A stretch of DNA of 64,000 nucleotides, from the NCBI GenBank assembly GCA_039583875.1, contig CM077153.1:119098568-119162567 (forward strand), in the 5' to 3' direction. The notes beneath the pieces are model-generated. The model was not told the origin of the DNA. It searched no databases and was given only the letters and a program-made list of their open reading frames with translations. Both the position numbers and the translations under genes were made by a program. Below are positions 11,790 through 23,125 of the stretch, one piece after another; positions within the stretch are counted from its first letter, which is position 1; each line of letters starts with the position of its first letter. This DNA comes from Platanthera guangdongensis (Eukaryota > Streptophyta > Magnoliopsida > Asparagales > Orchidaceae).

Positions 11790-11965
11790 CTCGAGTATAA
11801 TAAGCCTTTATCTCGAGTAGAAATTAGCCTTGTTCTCGAGTAGAGATATCCTGTTCTCGAGTAGAACATTTCTTCTCGAGAAATAATCTCTTTGTACTCG
11901 AGAAGGAGTTTTGCTGTTCTCGAGAGGAATTTTGCTGTTCTCGAGTAGAATACTTGTACTCGAGA
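11790..11965. repeat. CTCGAG palindrome array in the SIRE-B pol-ORF2 spacer
   Basis: Nine CTCGAG copies with start-to-start distances of about 19-23 bp. It directly follows the end of pol (minus strand) and matches the GTGTCGACAC spacer arrays of SIRE-A in position. Confidence 0.9.
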
Positions 11966-12059
11966 AATGAAGTATAGTTTATGAAATTTTCTGATTTTTG
12001 AAGTAAACTCAGATCTTGACCTTGTCTGTTGCATTTGTCTTCATTCTCTTTCATCCTTG

Positions 12060-15000
12060 TTGAGCATGCCAAGTTCTATTTTGAAGAACGAGAACTTGGC
12101 CTCGTCCAGCGGCTTCGTGAAAATATCTGCAATTTGCATGTCTGTTGGAACATATTAAAGATCTATGTCCCCATGCTCAACATGCTGCCAGATGAAATGG
12201 TATCACAGCTCTATATGCTTTGTCCGGCTGTGAGAGACTGGATTGTTGGCTATTGCAATCACACTGGAGGATTCGCAAAACAAGGGAATGTTTTGGGCTT
12301 GCAGATTGTAGTCTTCAAGCTGGTTTTTTATCCACAACAATTGTGCACAACAACTGCCTGTAGAAATGTATTCTGACTCGGCCGTTGAAATTGCAACACA
12401 ATTCTGCTTTTTGCTGCTCTATGATATTAGCCTCCTTCCAAGGAATTGACAAGTCCCGGAAGTGCTCTTTCTATCATCTTTACTACCTCCAAAGTCTGCA
12501 TCTGAGAAACCAATTAGTTCGCAGTCATTACTTCTTGGGTACCATAATCCAAGATTTGGTGTACCTTTAAGGTATCTCAAAATCCGCTTTGCAGCAACGT
12601 AGTGAGATTCCTTAGAGTTCACTTGAAATCTAGCGCACACACATGTTGAAAATATTATATCTGGTCTACTAGTGGTAAGGTAAAGCAAAGATCCAATTAT
12701 GCCTCTGTACCTGGTTTCATCGTAAGGTTTCCCTTTCTCATCCTTGTCCAAAGACATAGTTGAACCCATTGGAGTCCTCATAGAGGTTGCGTTCTTTATT
12801 CCGAATTTCTTAATCAACTCCTTGGTGAATTTCGTCTGAGAGATGAAAATTCCATCTTCAGATTGTTTCACCTAAAGTCCTAAGAAATACTTTAGCTCTC
12901 TCATACTGCTCATTTCGAACTTCCCTTGCATAGGTTTAGAAAACTTTTTGTAGAGGTTGTCGTCAGTAGAGCCAAATATAATGTCATCGACATAGATTTG
13001 CACTAGCAAAATCTTGCCTTTAATTTCCCTAAGAAATAATGTCTTATCTATCTTTTCTCTTGTGAACTTGTTCTCAAGAAGAAAGTTAGATAGCGTCTCA
13101 TACCAAACTCGAGGAGCATGTTTCAAACCATACAAAGCTTTAAATAAAAGTTAAACATGATCAGGAAAGTTAGAATCAACGAAACCTGGAGGTTGTTCCA
13201 CATAAATTTCTTCCTTTATGTCACCATTAAGGAAGGCAGACTTCACGTCCATCTGATAGACGGTGAAGACCTTAAGTGCAGCATATGCTAGGAACAACCT
13301 AATTGCCTCCAGCCTTGCCACTGGAGCATATGTCCGGTCGAAGTCGATTCCTTCTTCTTGTCGGTATCCTTTGGCGACGAGTATGACCTTGTTCTTTGTG
13401 ATAATTCCATCCTCGTCCATCTTGTTCCTGTAGACCCATTTTGTCCCGATGACATTCTTACCTTTGGGTCTTGGAACAAGCTTCCAGACTTGGCAACACT
13501 TGAACTGATTCAATTCTTCTTCTATTGCATTATCCATGATGCGTCTGAGATTACTTCCTCAAACTTCTTCAATTCAACCTGTGATAGAAAACTCAAAAAT
13601 AAATTCTTATTAGTTGTACCTCTACGAGTTCTGACACCATCCTGGGGATCTCTTATAATTTGGTCCATTGGGTGATCCTTCAAGTGCATGAGCTCTAAGG
13701 TACTTGCATCTGTAGCTTCTTCAATCACATGAGTGACTTCATCAACTTGAATGGTCTCTTCATCTTGATCATCAACCTCTCCAATTGGGGTTGTAGTGGT
13801 GATCTTGATGAACTTTTCACCTTTTTCTTCAATTGACTCATCCAAGTTTAATTCTTTCAGCTTTGAACGTGCATCTTCAATGAACACATTAGAAGAGTTG
13901 TCTTGCAGCAAACTCGTCTCATTAAATACAACATGAATAGATTTTTCTACAACTAGAGTTTTTCTATTAAATATTTTATATGCCTTACTATGGATACTAT
14001 ACCCTACAAAAATACCTTCAAAACTCTTTTCGCTAAATTTGGTAGTATGATACTTGTCATTGTTAAGTACGAAGCACTTACAACCAAAGATTCTAAAATA
14101 TGAAACAATCGGTTTCCTGCCCTTTAGAAATTCGTAAGGTGTCTTATTGTTGTTCTTGTTTATGAGTGCTCAATTTTGAACGTAACATGCAGTGTTGACG
14201 ACTTCAACCCAGAAGTATTCTGGCAGTGAGGAATCACTCAACATGGTCCTGCAATCCTCTATGAGTGTTCTGTTCCTTCTCTCAGCTACTCCATTATGTT
14301 GAGGAGTACAAGGAGAGGAAAACTCATGAAAGATACCTAGCCTTTCATAAAATTCTGTCATGGCCCCAGACTTGAACTTTGTTCCATTGTCACTTCTGAT
14401 TTTGACTACGGAACAGTTGTATTCATTTTGGACCTGCCTGATAAAATTAGTAAATATGTCAAAGGTATCTGACTTGTGTTTTAGAAAGAACACCCACACA
14501 AAGCGCGAGTAATCATCAACAATAACCAATATATAATCCTTACATCCAAAACTTCTAATTTACAATGGACCGAACAAGTCCATATGAAGTAGATGTAAAC
14601 ATCTATTAGAGTCTTTGACAATAATGCTTTTAAAGTTAGCACTTGTTTGCTTGCCTTTTACACAGGCGTGACAAGGTCTATCTTTAGCGCACTTGACATT
14701 TGGGGCATCACATACTAAATTAAGTGAAAATAATTTATTAATAGTTTTGAAATTAATATGTGTTAGCCTCTTGTGTCATTGGTCACCAAGAGACGCACTA
14801 TCTTTAGACAAAAAGCACACTAGTGTAAACAAGTCTATGCAAATGAAATTCAAACAAAATATATTCCTACTACGAGTGCCTGATAGAATCGTTTCCATAT
14901 TGTCAACCGATTTTATCAAGCACTTGTCTGCATGAAATTCAACAACATATCCTTTATCGCAAAGCTGGCTTATGCTTATAAGCTTGTGTTCCAATCCTTC

Positions 15001-15213
15001 AACATAAGCCGCATCTGAGAAGGATACACTACCGTTAGAAATCATACCATAGCCTTTAGTAATTCCTCGGTCTGAACCTCCAAAGATGACCTTTGGCCCG
15101 TTCAAGACTGGATAATAATTCTGAAGAAGGCTTCTTGTCCCGGTCATATGCCTAGAGCATCCACTGTCCAAATAACAGATAGAAGTTTTGGTGGCCTTTG
15201 GACATACCTGCAA
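12060..15213 (-). pseudogene. pol: SIRE-B pol: protease, integrase, reverse transcriptase, RNase H
   Basis: Minus-strand fragments in order: protease [12 protein letters not shown] (near 15170) and HKLISISQL; zinc-binding pre-integrase HH-CC region (about 14770-14600); integrase core with HMDLFGP, RSDNGTKF and GVAERRNR (14600-14170); reverse transcriptase (13540-12872) with [16 protein letters not shown] and an intact YVDD at 12983-12994; RNase H (12871-12060) with DADFGG, ESEY and HSRTKHIE. Stops or frameshifts near 14530, 14165, 13530, 13143, 12871 and 12400 disable it. The junction with gag has GCAG/GTATGT at 15203-15212, a splice-site-like sequence also seen in SIRE-A. Confidence 0.92.
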
Positions 15214-15760
15214 TCACAAATCAATTTGCCTTAGGAACCCAAACACGTTTGGGTCCTTGATCTCTAGTTAGAACACTCCCCCTACGAGTATTAACATTAT
15301 GAGTGGTCTTTCCCACATTGCTAACTTGAGGAGTTATATAGTTTCTGGAATTAAACCAGCAATCGATGGCAAAGTGACCAATTTTGCCACAACACCAACA
15401 GTCGAACCCGTTGTATCTTTGCCTGAAATTCTCCTGCTTGACCTTTTGAGATTGTGTTCTAGCAGGGGCAGCAGTCTTGGAGGAAGAAGCTTCATGGTGA
15501 TGGCAATCACATGTCTTCTTCTCCTTGAGTGGCTTTTCTATAATAGGCTTTACCCCTGGTGCTTTCTTAATGTTATGACCATTATTATAAGGGCCATAGA
15601 TCTGAAGAGTAATTTCTTTGCAAGGTGCCTTAAATACACTTTCACCGAAGTTCCGGGGACAAGTCCATCCTTGGTAACGGGACTTGCGCTCTACATAAGT
15701 CAGCCTAGCAAAGTGACCATAGGATGAGTCAATATCAAACTCGTTCGTTGGAAATATAAC

Positions 15761-16191
15761 TGTTGCAATATGGAGGTCGGGCGGTCTGTTGCTGTTCGGA
15801 GACCGGGCGGTCTGGCAGTTTATCCTAGTCGGTCTGTCTGCCGGGCTGTTGCTGTTTGGTATCCCAGCGGTCTGGCGGTTTGTCTCAGACGACTTGGAGA
15901 CCGGGCAGTCTAGCTATCTCCTGTGGCGGCTTGCTCTCTATGGCGCTTGTTATCTCCTCCTGTTGGTTGTTAGGAGGTTAGCTGACTTGTCTAACCGCAC
16001 GACCTGTCCGGTTTGTCCATTTGTAAAGCCGCATATACTTATAAATTTTTAGTCCCACATTACTTAATTGTAATCTCTATCATCTCCTCCATTCTATTAA
16101 AGGGAGGTTATACCATTGTAATTGATATCTTTTTTGGATAATAAAGTTTGCATTTCTCCAAATTTTCGGTCTGCTTTTTCTTGTTCCCACA
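15761..16191 (+). repeat. COP 5' LTR
   Basis: 431 bp, TG...CA. U3 is rich in GGCGGTCTGG-type words. Near the 3' end are TATTAAAGGG and an AATAAAG polyadenylation-like signal. Confidence 0.95.
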
Positions 16192-16648
16192 TAGTATCAG
16201 AGCACTCAGTCCTTTCCTCCTAATTGTGTGAGCGCTCCCTGTCTTCACGACTTGTTTCTTCTTTCCGCGAACTGTTCTCGCGGCTTGATTCCACTTCTGA
16301 CCGTTGCTCTGTTCGCACGACTTGATTCTCCCTGTTACTGCCCTTTGTGTTTGCGGCCTCTTGCTTCCTCTTTCTTGCCTCACATTTTGCTTAGTCGCGG
16401 GCTCCCCTTTTCTAGTCGCTCCTCTACTTTGTCACCGCGACCTGTCCTTAAGTCGCCACGAACTATTCTAGCCGCTCTCATCTTCTTTTTTGCCGCGACC
16501 TGTCCTTAAGTCGCCGCGACCTGTTCTAGACGCTCTCCTCTTCTTTGTCGTCGCGACCTGTCCTTAAGTCGCCGCGACCTTGTTAGCCGCTCTCCTTCTA
16601 GCGACTTCTCCTTCTAGCCGCAGCTTGTTTCTCTCGCTGCTTTCTTCT

Positions 16649-19600
16649 ATGGCCAACTACGATATCTCCACCACCACTACTCCCATTGTTGCTCATCCTC
16701 CTACACTTCCCACTCCTTTTGGTAATCTTGGCACCGCTTCCAAGCTTATTGGTCCCAACTATTCGGATTGGAGTGTCTCCTTCACCTTCCTCCTCCGCTC
16801 TCAACGCAAACATCATCATCTCACAAATGACCCTCCTCCACACGATTCCCCTCTCTCTAACGACTGGGATGCCAGCGATGCTCTTATCCGCACATGGCTG
16901 GCTAACAGCCTCTCTGATGAATGCTTCCCTGTCATCCGTCATGATGAAACCGTAAAGGCCGCTTGGCTACATATTGCCGCACTCTACTCAAAGGGGGCTC
17001 AGATGTCTCGCATCTATACTTTATATGCAAACCTCTTTGTCCGTCCCTCCATGTCTCCAACGGCTGCTTATCAGCAAGTTCAGGCTCTCGTAGCCGAAAT
17101 TCTACAAAATCGCCCCTTCTCTGCTGATCTCGCTGAGCAACACAAACACTTCCAGGAGCTTCTGGTTGTGTGTTATCTTCTACGCCTTCCAGAGTCATAT
17201 GACATGATCCGTCAATAGATCCTTGGTGAGACAGAGTCTCCCACCCTGGATGCCACAGCTGCCCGCATCGCCGCTGTTACTTCTTTGCTCCAATGTCTGT
17301 TGTTATCCTCCCCTCCTCCATCGGACAACTCCGCTCACCATACTCAGCGTAGTGGCTTTGGTGGCCGCCACCTCCCCTCCAGCGACCGTGGTGCTTCCCG
17401 CTTTCTTTGCACTCACTATGGCCGCACCGGCCACACTGTTGATCGCTGTTGGAATAAGCATCCTCATCATCGACCATCTGGTGACGCCTCCACTTCCTCT
17501 TCGAAGCCGTCCGCCTCTGTGGTCACGACTTCAGGTAGTGCCCACGTTGCTACTCAAGGTAAATGGCTGATGGACTCTGGTGCTACCAATCATATGAACG
17601 ACAATCCACACTATTTTTCTCTCCTACAACAGCATGACCGGTTACCCCCGGTCCTTGTTGCGGACGACTCTCCCTCACCGGTCAACGAAATGGGGGTTGT
17701 TCAAGTTACTCCGTCTCTTCGCTTGGCGTACACCCTCTACGTGCCCAGGTTCCCTTGTAACTTGTTATTTGTTACTTCCCTTTGCAAACAACTACAATGC
17801 CTATCACATTCACGTCTACTACTTGTTCTTTTTAGGATCCAGGCACCAAGCGGACGATTTCTACTGGGACAGAGAGTGGCGGCCTCTACTTCCTCGATAA
17901 CTTTTATGCACTCTCCGCCTTCTCCGCATCTTCTACTAGTCTTCTCCAGTGGCACCTTTGTCTTGGTCATGCTCCTCCCTGTCTTCTTCGTCAGCTTCTA
18001 CCACATCTTCCTCCGCAAGGCCCACCACTCCACTGTGAAGCATGTCAACTTGGCAAGCATCACCGATCCTCCTTCCCACCAAAGCAAGGTCGTGGATCTT
18101 CCCGGCCGTTTGAACTTGTTCACTCCGACATCTGGGGTCCTGCTCCTACCCTCACCATCGGTCGGGGTAGTTCATATTTTGTAATGTTTATTGATGATTT
18201 TTCTAGATGTACATGGGTGTATCTTTTAAAGGATTGCTCAAAACTTTATTCTGTATGGACATCTTTTTATCATATGGTTAAAAATCAGTTTGATATGTCT
18301 ATTAAAATTTTTCATTATGACAACGCTAAGGAATATCTTAGCAATGCTTTCACTTCTTTTTGTGTGCAAAATGGTATTCTTCATCAACCTACCTGCTTCT
18401 ATACCTCGCAACAAAATGGGGTGGTAGAATGCAAGAACCGTCACCTTCTTGATGTTGCCCGCACTCTAATGACACAAATGCATGTTCCTCGCTCTTATTA
18501 GGGCTACGCTATCCTCCTCTCCTGTTACATCATTAATCGTATTTCATCCACGGTTCTCCACAGACAAACTCCATTCTATCTTCTCTATCCTGGCAAGGAT
18601 GCGTTTCCTCTTCCTCCGCGTATCTTTGGGTGCACGGCCTTTGTGCACAATCCTTCCGCAACACATGATAAACTTGACTCACGTGCCACCAAATGTATCT
18701 TTTTGGGTTACTCAACTACCCAAAAAGTCTACTGTTGTTTTGATCCCGTTATTCGGAAACAATACATCTCCGCAGATGTGACCTTCTTCGAGAATGTGTC
18801 CTATTTCTCCTCCGACCCACCTCCACCTCCTTCTCCCACCTTCCCCTCCACCCCGTCTACTCTCGTCGAGATTTTCCCACCATCACCTCCACCGTCTCCT
18901 CCTTCTCTCTCTTCCACATCACCACCGCTATCTCCCTCTTCTCCGCGGCCGTCTCTCTCCTCTCCCGGGTTAGCTCTCTCCGCCACGGATGCTCCAGTTA
19001 CTGAGGAACATGCCGACCTGGATCTTCCCATTGCTCTTCGCAAAGGGGTGCAAACATGTACCCAGCACCCGCTGGCTGCTATTGTTTCATATGATCGTCT
19101 CACTCCTTCTCGCAGGGTGTTTGCATTGACTATCTCCGCGACTGCCACTCCCTGCACCTATCAGGAGGCTCTCACTATTCCTCATTGGAAGACTGCCATG
19201 GATGAGGAAATTGCTACCCTTATTGAACGGGGCACCTGGATCCTGGTTCCCCCACCTTTGGGCACGGATGTCGTTGGCTGCCGTTGGGTCTTTGTTGTCA
19301 AATTCCATCCCGATGGCAGTGTGGATCGCTACAAGGCCCTCCCGGTGGCTAAAGGATTCACTCAGACCTATGGTGTTGATTACTTCGACACCTTTTCTCC
19401 CGTTGCTCGTCTCAGCACCATTCGGGTCCTTCTCTCTGTCGTTGTCAACAGGGATTGGCCCATTTCGCAGCTGGATGCTAAGAATGCTTTCCTCTACGGT
19501 GATCTGCAGGAAGTTTTTACATGGAGCAACCTCCTGGGTATGTTGCTCAGGGGGGAGACACGAGTATGCCGGCTAAATAAGACTATCTATGGCCTCAAAC

Positions 19601-20659
19601 AGAGTGCTCGTGCTTGGTTTGACAAGTTTAGCGGCATTGTTGCGGCCATTGGTTTTACAAGAAGCGCAGCCGATCACTCCTTGTTCGTTCAGAAAACCAC
19701 CTCTGGTCTGGTAGTTCTTGCGGTTTATGTTGATGACATTCTTCTTACTGGCGATGACCAGGATAGGGTAACGTTGACAAAGAAACACCTCCGTCAACAA
19801 CTGCTCACAAAGGATATGAGCTCCCCAAAATACTTTTTGGGGATTGAAATCTCTAGGAAGCCCAACTCCATGGTCCTTACCCAACAGAAGTATGCTCTTG
19901 ATCTTCTAAAGAGGCAGGATTGACTGGTGCTAAACCTGCTCGTTGTCCTATGGCTGCTGGAGAAGACAAAACTTGGACAGATGACTCGCCTCATCTATCC
20001 GATCTATAAGGTACTGGCGTCTGGTGGGCAAGCTCATTTATCTCATGGTAACCAGACCCGACATCTCTTGTGTTATTGGCAAGGTGAGCCAGTTCATGCA
20101 AGCTCCTAGGGAGTATCATCTACAATCTGCCCTGAGGATATTGGAGTATATTAAAGCAACACCGGGGAAAGGACTCCTTTTTCAGAAGAATGGTCACCTA
20201 AGGGTTGAAGCGTACTCTGATTCGAGCTATGCTGATGACAAAGGGGACCGCAAGTCGACATCAGGTTTCTGCATGTTTGTTGGAGGGAATCTTGTGAGTT
20301 GGAAGAGCAAGAAATAGTCTGTGGTCTCCAGGTCTAGTGCAGAGGCGGAATATTGCAGTATGACATCAACCATGTGTGAGTTGAAATGGTTACGGGCTCT
20401 CATGCTTGACTTAGGAGAGGTCTACAACTATCCTCTTCCTATGTTCTGTGACAACAAGGCAGCGATATACATCTCCAAAAATCCGGTCTTTTATGAGAGA
20501 ACAAAACACAGAAGTCGACTGTCATTATATTCGGGAAGAGATCTTGAAGAAATAGATTTGTACTCCGTTCGTCACTCCCGACAACGATTTGGCAGACTTC
20601 TTCACCAAGCCGGTGTCCGCTTCCTTTTTCCACATCTGCGACAAGCTAGGCATGATTGA
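16649..20659 (+). pseudogene. gag-pol: COP gag-pol polyprotein, broken
   Basis: ATG at 16649 (MANYDISTTTTPIV). UBN2-type gag runs to an in-frame TAG at 17216, then continues in the same frame through a zinc knuckle whose second cysteine is tyrosine (CTHYGRTGHTVDRC, about 17408-17450) and a protease KWLMDSGATNHM (17560-17600). Frameshifts near 17780-17830 wreck the pre-integrase region. Integrase core: 18184-18501 (DDFSRCTWVYLL, DNAKEY, NGVVECKNR), stop at 18499. RT: 19190-19923 with VVGCRWVF, DAKNAFLYGDL and intact YVDD at 19726-19737. RNase H: 20024-20520 (SDSSYADDKGDRKST, AEAEY, FCDNKAA) with a TAG at 20315. Single-polyprotein layout of Ty1/copia; not functional. Confidence 0.93.
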
Positions 20660-20685
20660 TATCTATGCTCCAGCTTGAGGGGGGC

Positions 20686-21116
20686 TGTTGCAATATGGAG
20701 GCCGGACGGTCTATTGCTGTTCGGAGGCCGGGCGGTCTGGCGGTTTATCCTAGCCGGTCTGTCTTTCGGGCTGTTGCTGTTTGGTGTCCCAGTAGTCTGG
20801 CGGTTTGTCTCAGATGACTTGGAGACCAGGCGCTCTAGCGGTCTCCTATGGCGGCTTGCTCTCTATGGTATTTGTTCTCTCCTCCTGTTGGTTGTCGGGC
20901 GGTTATCCGGCTTGTCTAACCACATGACCTGTCCGGTTTATCCATTTGTAAAGCCGCATATACTTGTAAATTTTTAGTCCCACATTGCTTAATTGTAATC
21001 TCTCTCATACCCTCCATTCTATAAAAGGGAGGCTATACCATTGTAATTGATACCTTTTTAGGATAATAAAGTTTGCATTTCTCCAAATTTTCAGTCTGCT
21101 TTTTCTTGTTCGCACA
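20686..21116 (+). repeat. COP 3' LTR
   Basis: 431 bp, same ends as the 5' LTR. Preceded by the polypurine tract TTGAGGGGGGC and followed by the target repeat ATAAC. Confidence 0.95.
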
Positions 21117-22955
21117 ATAACCTTCTTAAAAGAAGTCTGATCTTGAGGAGCTTTCCCCTTCTCCTTGACCAAAGACTTCTTGGCCGCCTTATTCTTTCTC
21201 TGAGCCTTATTTCTCCTAGAAAATTTACTAGGAGCATCAACATGGTCTAGGCTAGCACATTTGGCCTGAGCTGAGAATTCAGCAATGAAAGGAAGGATAG
21301 TCTTGGGCTTTGAGAAACTTTCAACAAGTTTCTTTTCTGGTTCAAGTTATGCTTTCAGTTCTTTTATGATCTTCTCCTTCAGATCTAGGTGCTCGAGAGC
21401 CTTATTGTATTCTTCAATGACAACATTGAAGTTTTCTCTGAGTGAGTCCATCCTGGCGACTTCCTCTTTTAGAGTGCTCTCTTCAGCCTTAAGAGACTTT
21501 ATCTCCTTGACTTGAGTTTTCATGACTTTTCGATATATGTCGTAAGCCTTGATCAACTCCTTATACCGGGCCATGAGTTCAGACTCATCGTCAGAGGATC
21601 TGTCCTCATGATCATGATCAGAAACATCAGATTCAGAAAGAGGAGTATGAGAATGTACCTTCCCAGTGAACTGGGGTTCTTGTTCATCATCAATATGAGC
21701 CATTAGACTGAAGTAGGCTTCCTCTTCTTCACTTGACTCAGATGAGTCAGAGTCGCTAAGAGTCTTGCCCTTCTTGGCTACAAGGCTTCTCTCTATTCTC
21801 TTCTTATTATATGAAGATTTCTTTTCCTCTCTCTTTCCACCCTCCTTCTTGTGAGGGCAATCAGCGATGACGTGACCTGGCTTATTGCAACTGTATCAAA
21901 CTATGTCAGAAGAAATATGTTTATTCTATTTCGATTGATACCTGTCATGGCTGCTTGAGCCGTTTTTGTGTCAATCACCATCATGACGTGATCTTCTGTG
22001 CGAGGCATCCTTGCCTCTCCATTGCTTCTTCTTGTTCAAGAATTTCTTGAACTGCCTTGAAAGTAGAGAAAACTCTCCTTCAGATAATTCTGAGCCTGAA
22101 GAGCTTGGCTCTGAAGTTTCTTCATCACTATCTTCCTGTGCAGGAGTAGGTGAAGCAGCTTTGACCTTCCTAGAGCTGTCTACGTTCAGTGCGACAGACT
22201 TCTCCTTAGACGACGACCGACTCTTCTCTTCTTCAGCTTTCCTAGAATTGATCTGTAGCTCATATGACATCAGGTTTCCAAAGAGATTCTAAGGGTCAGT
22301 TTCTGCCAACTTCCCAAACTCCCTGATAGCACAGACTTTATTGTTCCACTCCTTAGTCAGGGACCTTAGAAATTTATCATTTAACTCTCCATTTGTGAAT
22401 ACCCGGCCATATACTCTTAGGCCATTAACAATTTTGAAGAAACTTTCAAACGTATCTGCAATTGAGTCCTTTGGTCCTTGTCGAAAGGCTTCATACTTTT
22501 GATTCAATAGGGATCTTCTGTCATCCATAACTTCTTCAGTGCCTTCCATCAAGGTAATAAGAGACTGCCACATCTCCTTAGCAGATTGACAGTGAATTAG
22601 ATTCTACAGCATAAAATCATCGACTACACTTGCTATAATAGTTTTAGCTTTCTTGTCCAACGCGACAAGCGCAATCTCATCTTTATCTAGATCCATTAAT
22701 TTCTTGGGAACCTTTTTAGTAGGATCAATAGTGGAGATGATCATTGGAACATAAGGACCTTCTTCAACAATCATGAAGATCCTTGGATCCACAGCTTCCA
22801 TAAAGAACTTAATCCTTTCTTTCCATATGAGAAAGTTAGTCTTTGTGCACAGAGGAAGCTTTGCAAAATCCTTGGCCTTGTCCATGCTTGGATAACTCAA
22901 AAGACAACTTTGGGGCAGATCTGTTCAAGTTGTTAACATTTTTATGAACAGCCTC

Positions 22956-22968
22956 CCTCTGATAGAAA
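22956..22968 (-). other. Decayed primer-binding site of SIRE-B
   Basis: Minus-strand TTTCTATCAGAGG just after the LTR end TTTTCA. It corresponds to TGGTATCAGAG of SIRE-A, complementary to initiator Met-tRNA, with the leading TGG changed. Confidence 0.6.
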
Positions 22969-22969
22969 T

Positions 22970-23125
22970 TGAAAATGTTTTAAGTTGTCTTACCTAAATC
23001 ACCTAGAGGGGATGAATAGGTGAGTTGTGCATCTTTTTGCAGAATAAAAAAATTTAATGATCTATGCACAAAAAATCAAACCAGGCAATCACAGACGACA
23101 ACAAGAATTATAGTGGTCCCCCAAC
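22970..23125 (-). repeat. SIRE-B 5' LTR, U5 remnant
   Basis: Aligns with the last 150-200 bp of SIRE-A LTRs: CACCTATTCATCCCCTCTAGGTGATTT followed later by the tract corresponding to GGGGAACCACTATAAA. Homology stops at 23125 where the gypsy LTR begins; the U3 part with its palindromes is not found to the right within the window. Confidence 0.7.

Larger units (their letters stand above)
15761..21116 (+). mobile_element. COP: Ty1/copia element with short LTRs, TSD ATAAC
   Basis: LTRs 15761-16191 and 20686-21116 (431 bp each) begin TGTTGCAATATGG and end TTC(C/G)CACA. A perfect ATAAC duplication flanks it (15756-15760, 21117-21121). The primer site TAGTATCAGAGC follows the 5' LTR at 16192-16203, and a polypurine tract GAGGGGGGC precedes the 3' LTR. 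I count about 42 mismatches between LTRs (near 10 percent), so it is an old insertion. It has no extra ORF and no palindrome array, so it is not a Sirevirus. It lies inside SIRE-B gag. Confidence 0.96.
15221..22900 (-). pseudogene. gag: SIRE-B gag, split by the COP insertion
   Basis: Minus-strand ATG at 22900 (MSYPSMDKAKDFAKLP). 22900-22289 is the UBN2/copia-type gag domain (FLIWKERIKFFMEA, KFLRSLTKEWNNKV) with in-frame stops near 22602 and 22289. 22270-21971 is a serine/glutamate-rich linker. The first zinc knuckle, CNKPGHVIADC, is near 21870-21900 with its first cysteines decayed. 21703-21347 is a strong coiled coil (VKEIKSLKAEESTLKEEVAR). COP (15761-21116) interrupts next. After it (15755-15221) comes the second knuckle CWCCGKIGHFAIDC near 15360-15410 and a TGA stop at 15221-15223. 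Gag forms the particle and binds RNA. Two knuckles about 290 residues apart around a coiled coil are shared with SIRE-A. Confidence 0.88.
1..23125 (-). mobile_element. SIRE-B: old minus-strand Sirevirus-like Ty1/copia element, nested and decayed
   Basis: Order on the minus strand: 5' LTR remnant (22970-23125), primer site, gag from 22900, pol from 15213 to about 12060, CTCGAG spacer, ORF2 from about 8450 to 3535, polypurine tract (minus-strand AATAGGAAGAGAT just above 1435), and a 3' LTR that leaves the window at base 1. Four insertions interrupt it: COP 15761-21116, hAT about 8681-11789, solo LTR 4961-7109, solo SIRE-A LTR 1600-3529. Its proteins align piece by piece with SIRE-A gag, pol and ORF2, but with many stops and frameshifts. 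Joining the parts as one element is inference from order, strand and homology; the outer TSD cannot be seen. Confidence 0.85.

Noticed and set aside
11790..11800. Eight-base target duplication for the hAT element
   Set aside because: Candidate CTCGAG-containing flanks match only because both sides lie in the same repeat array, and the left terminus is missing.
15299..15727. Plus-strand ORFs opposite SIRE-B gag and pol (also 13358-13675, 21285-21515)
   Set aside because: Shadows of minus-strand gag-pol sequence, whose zinc knuckle and pol motifs are clear.
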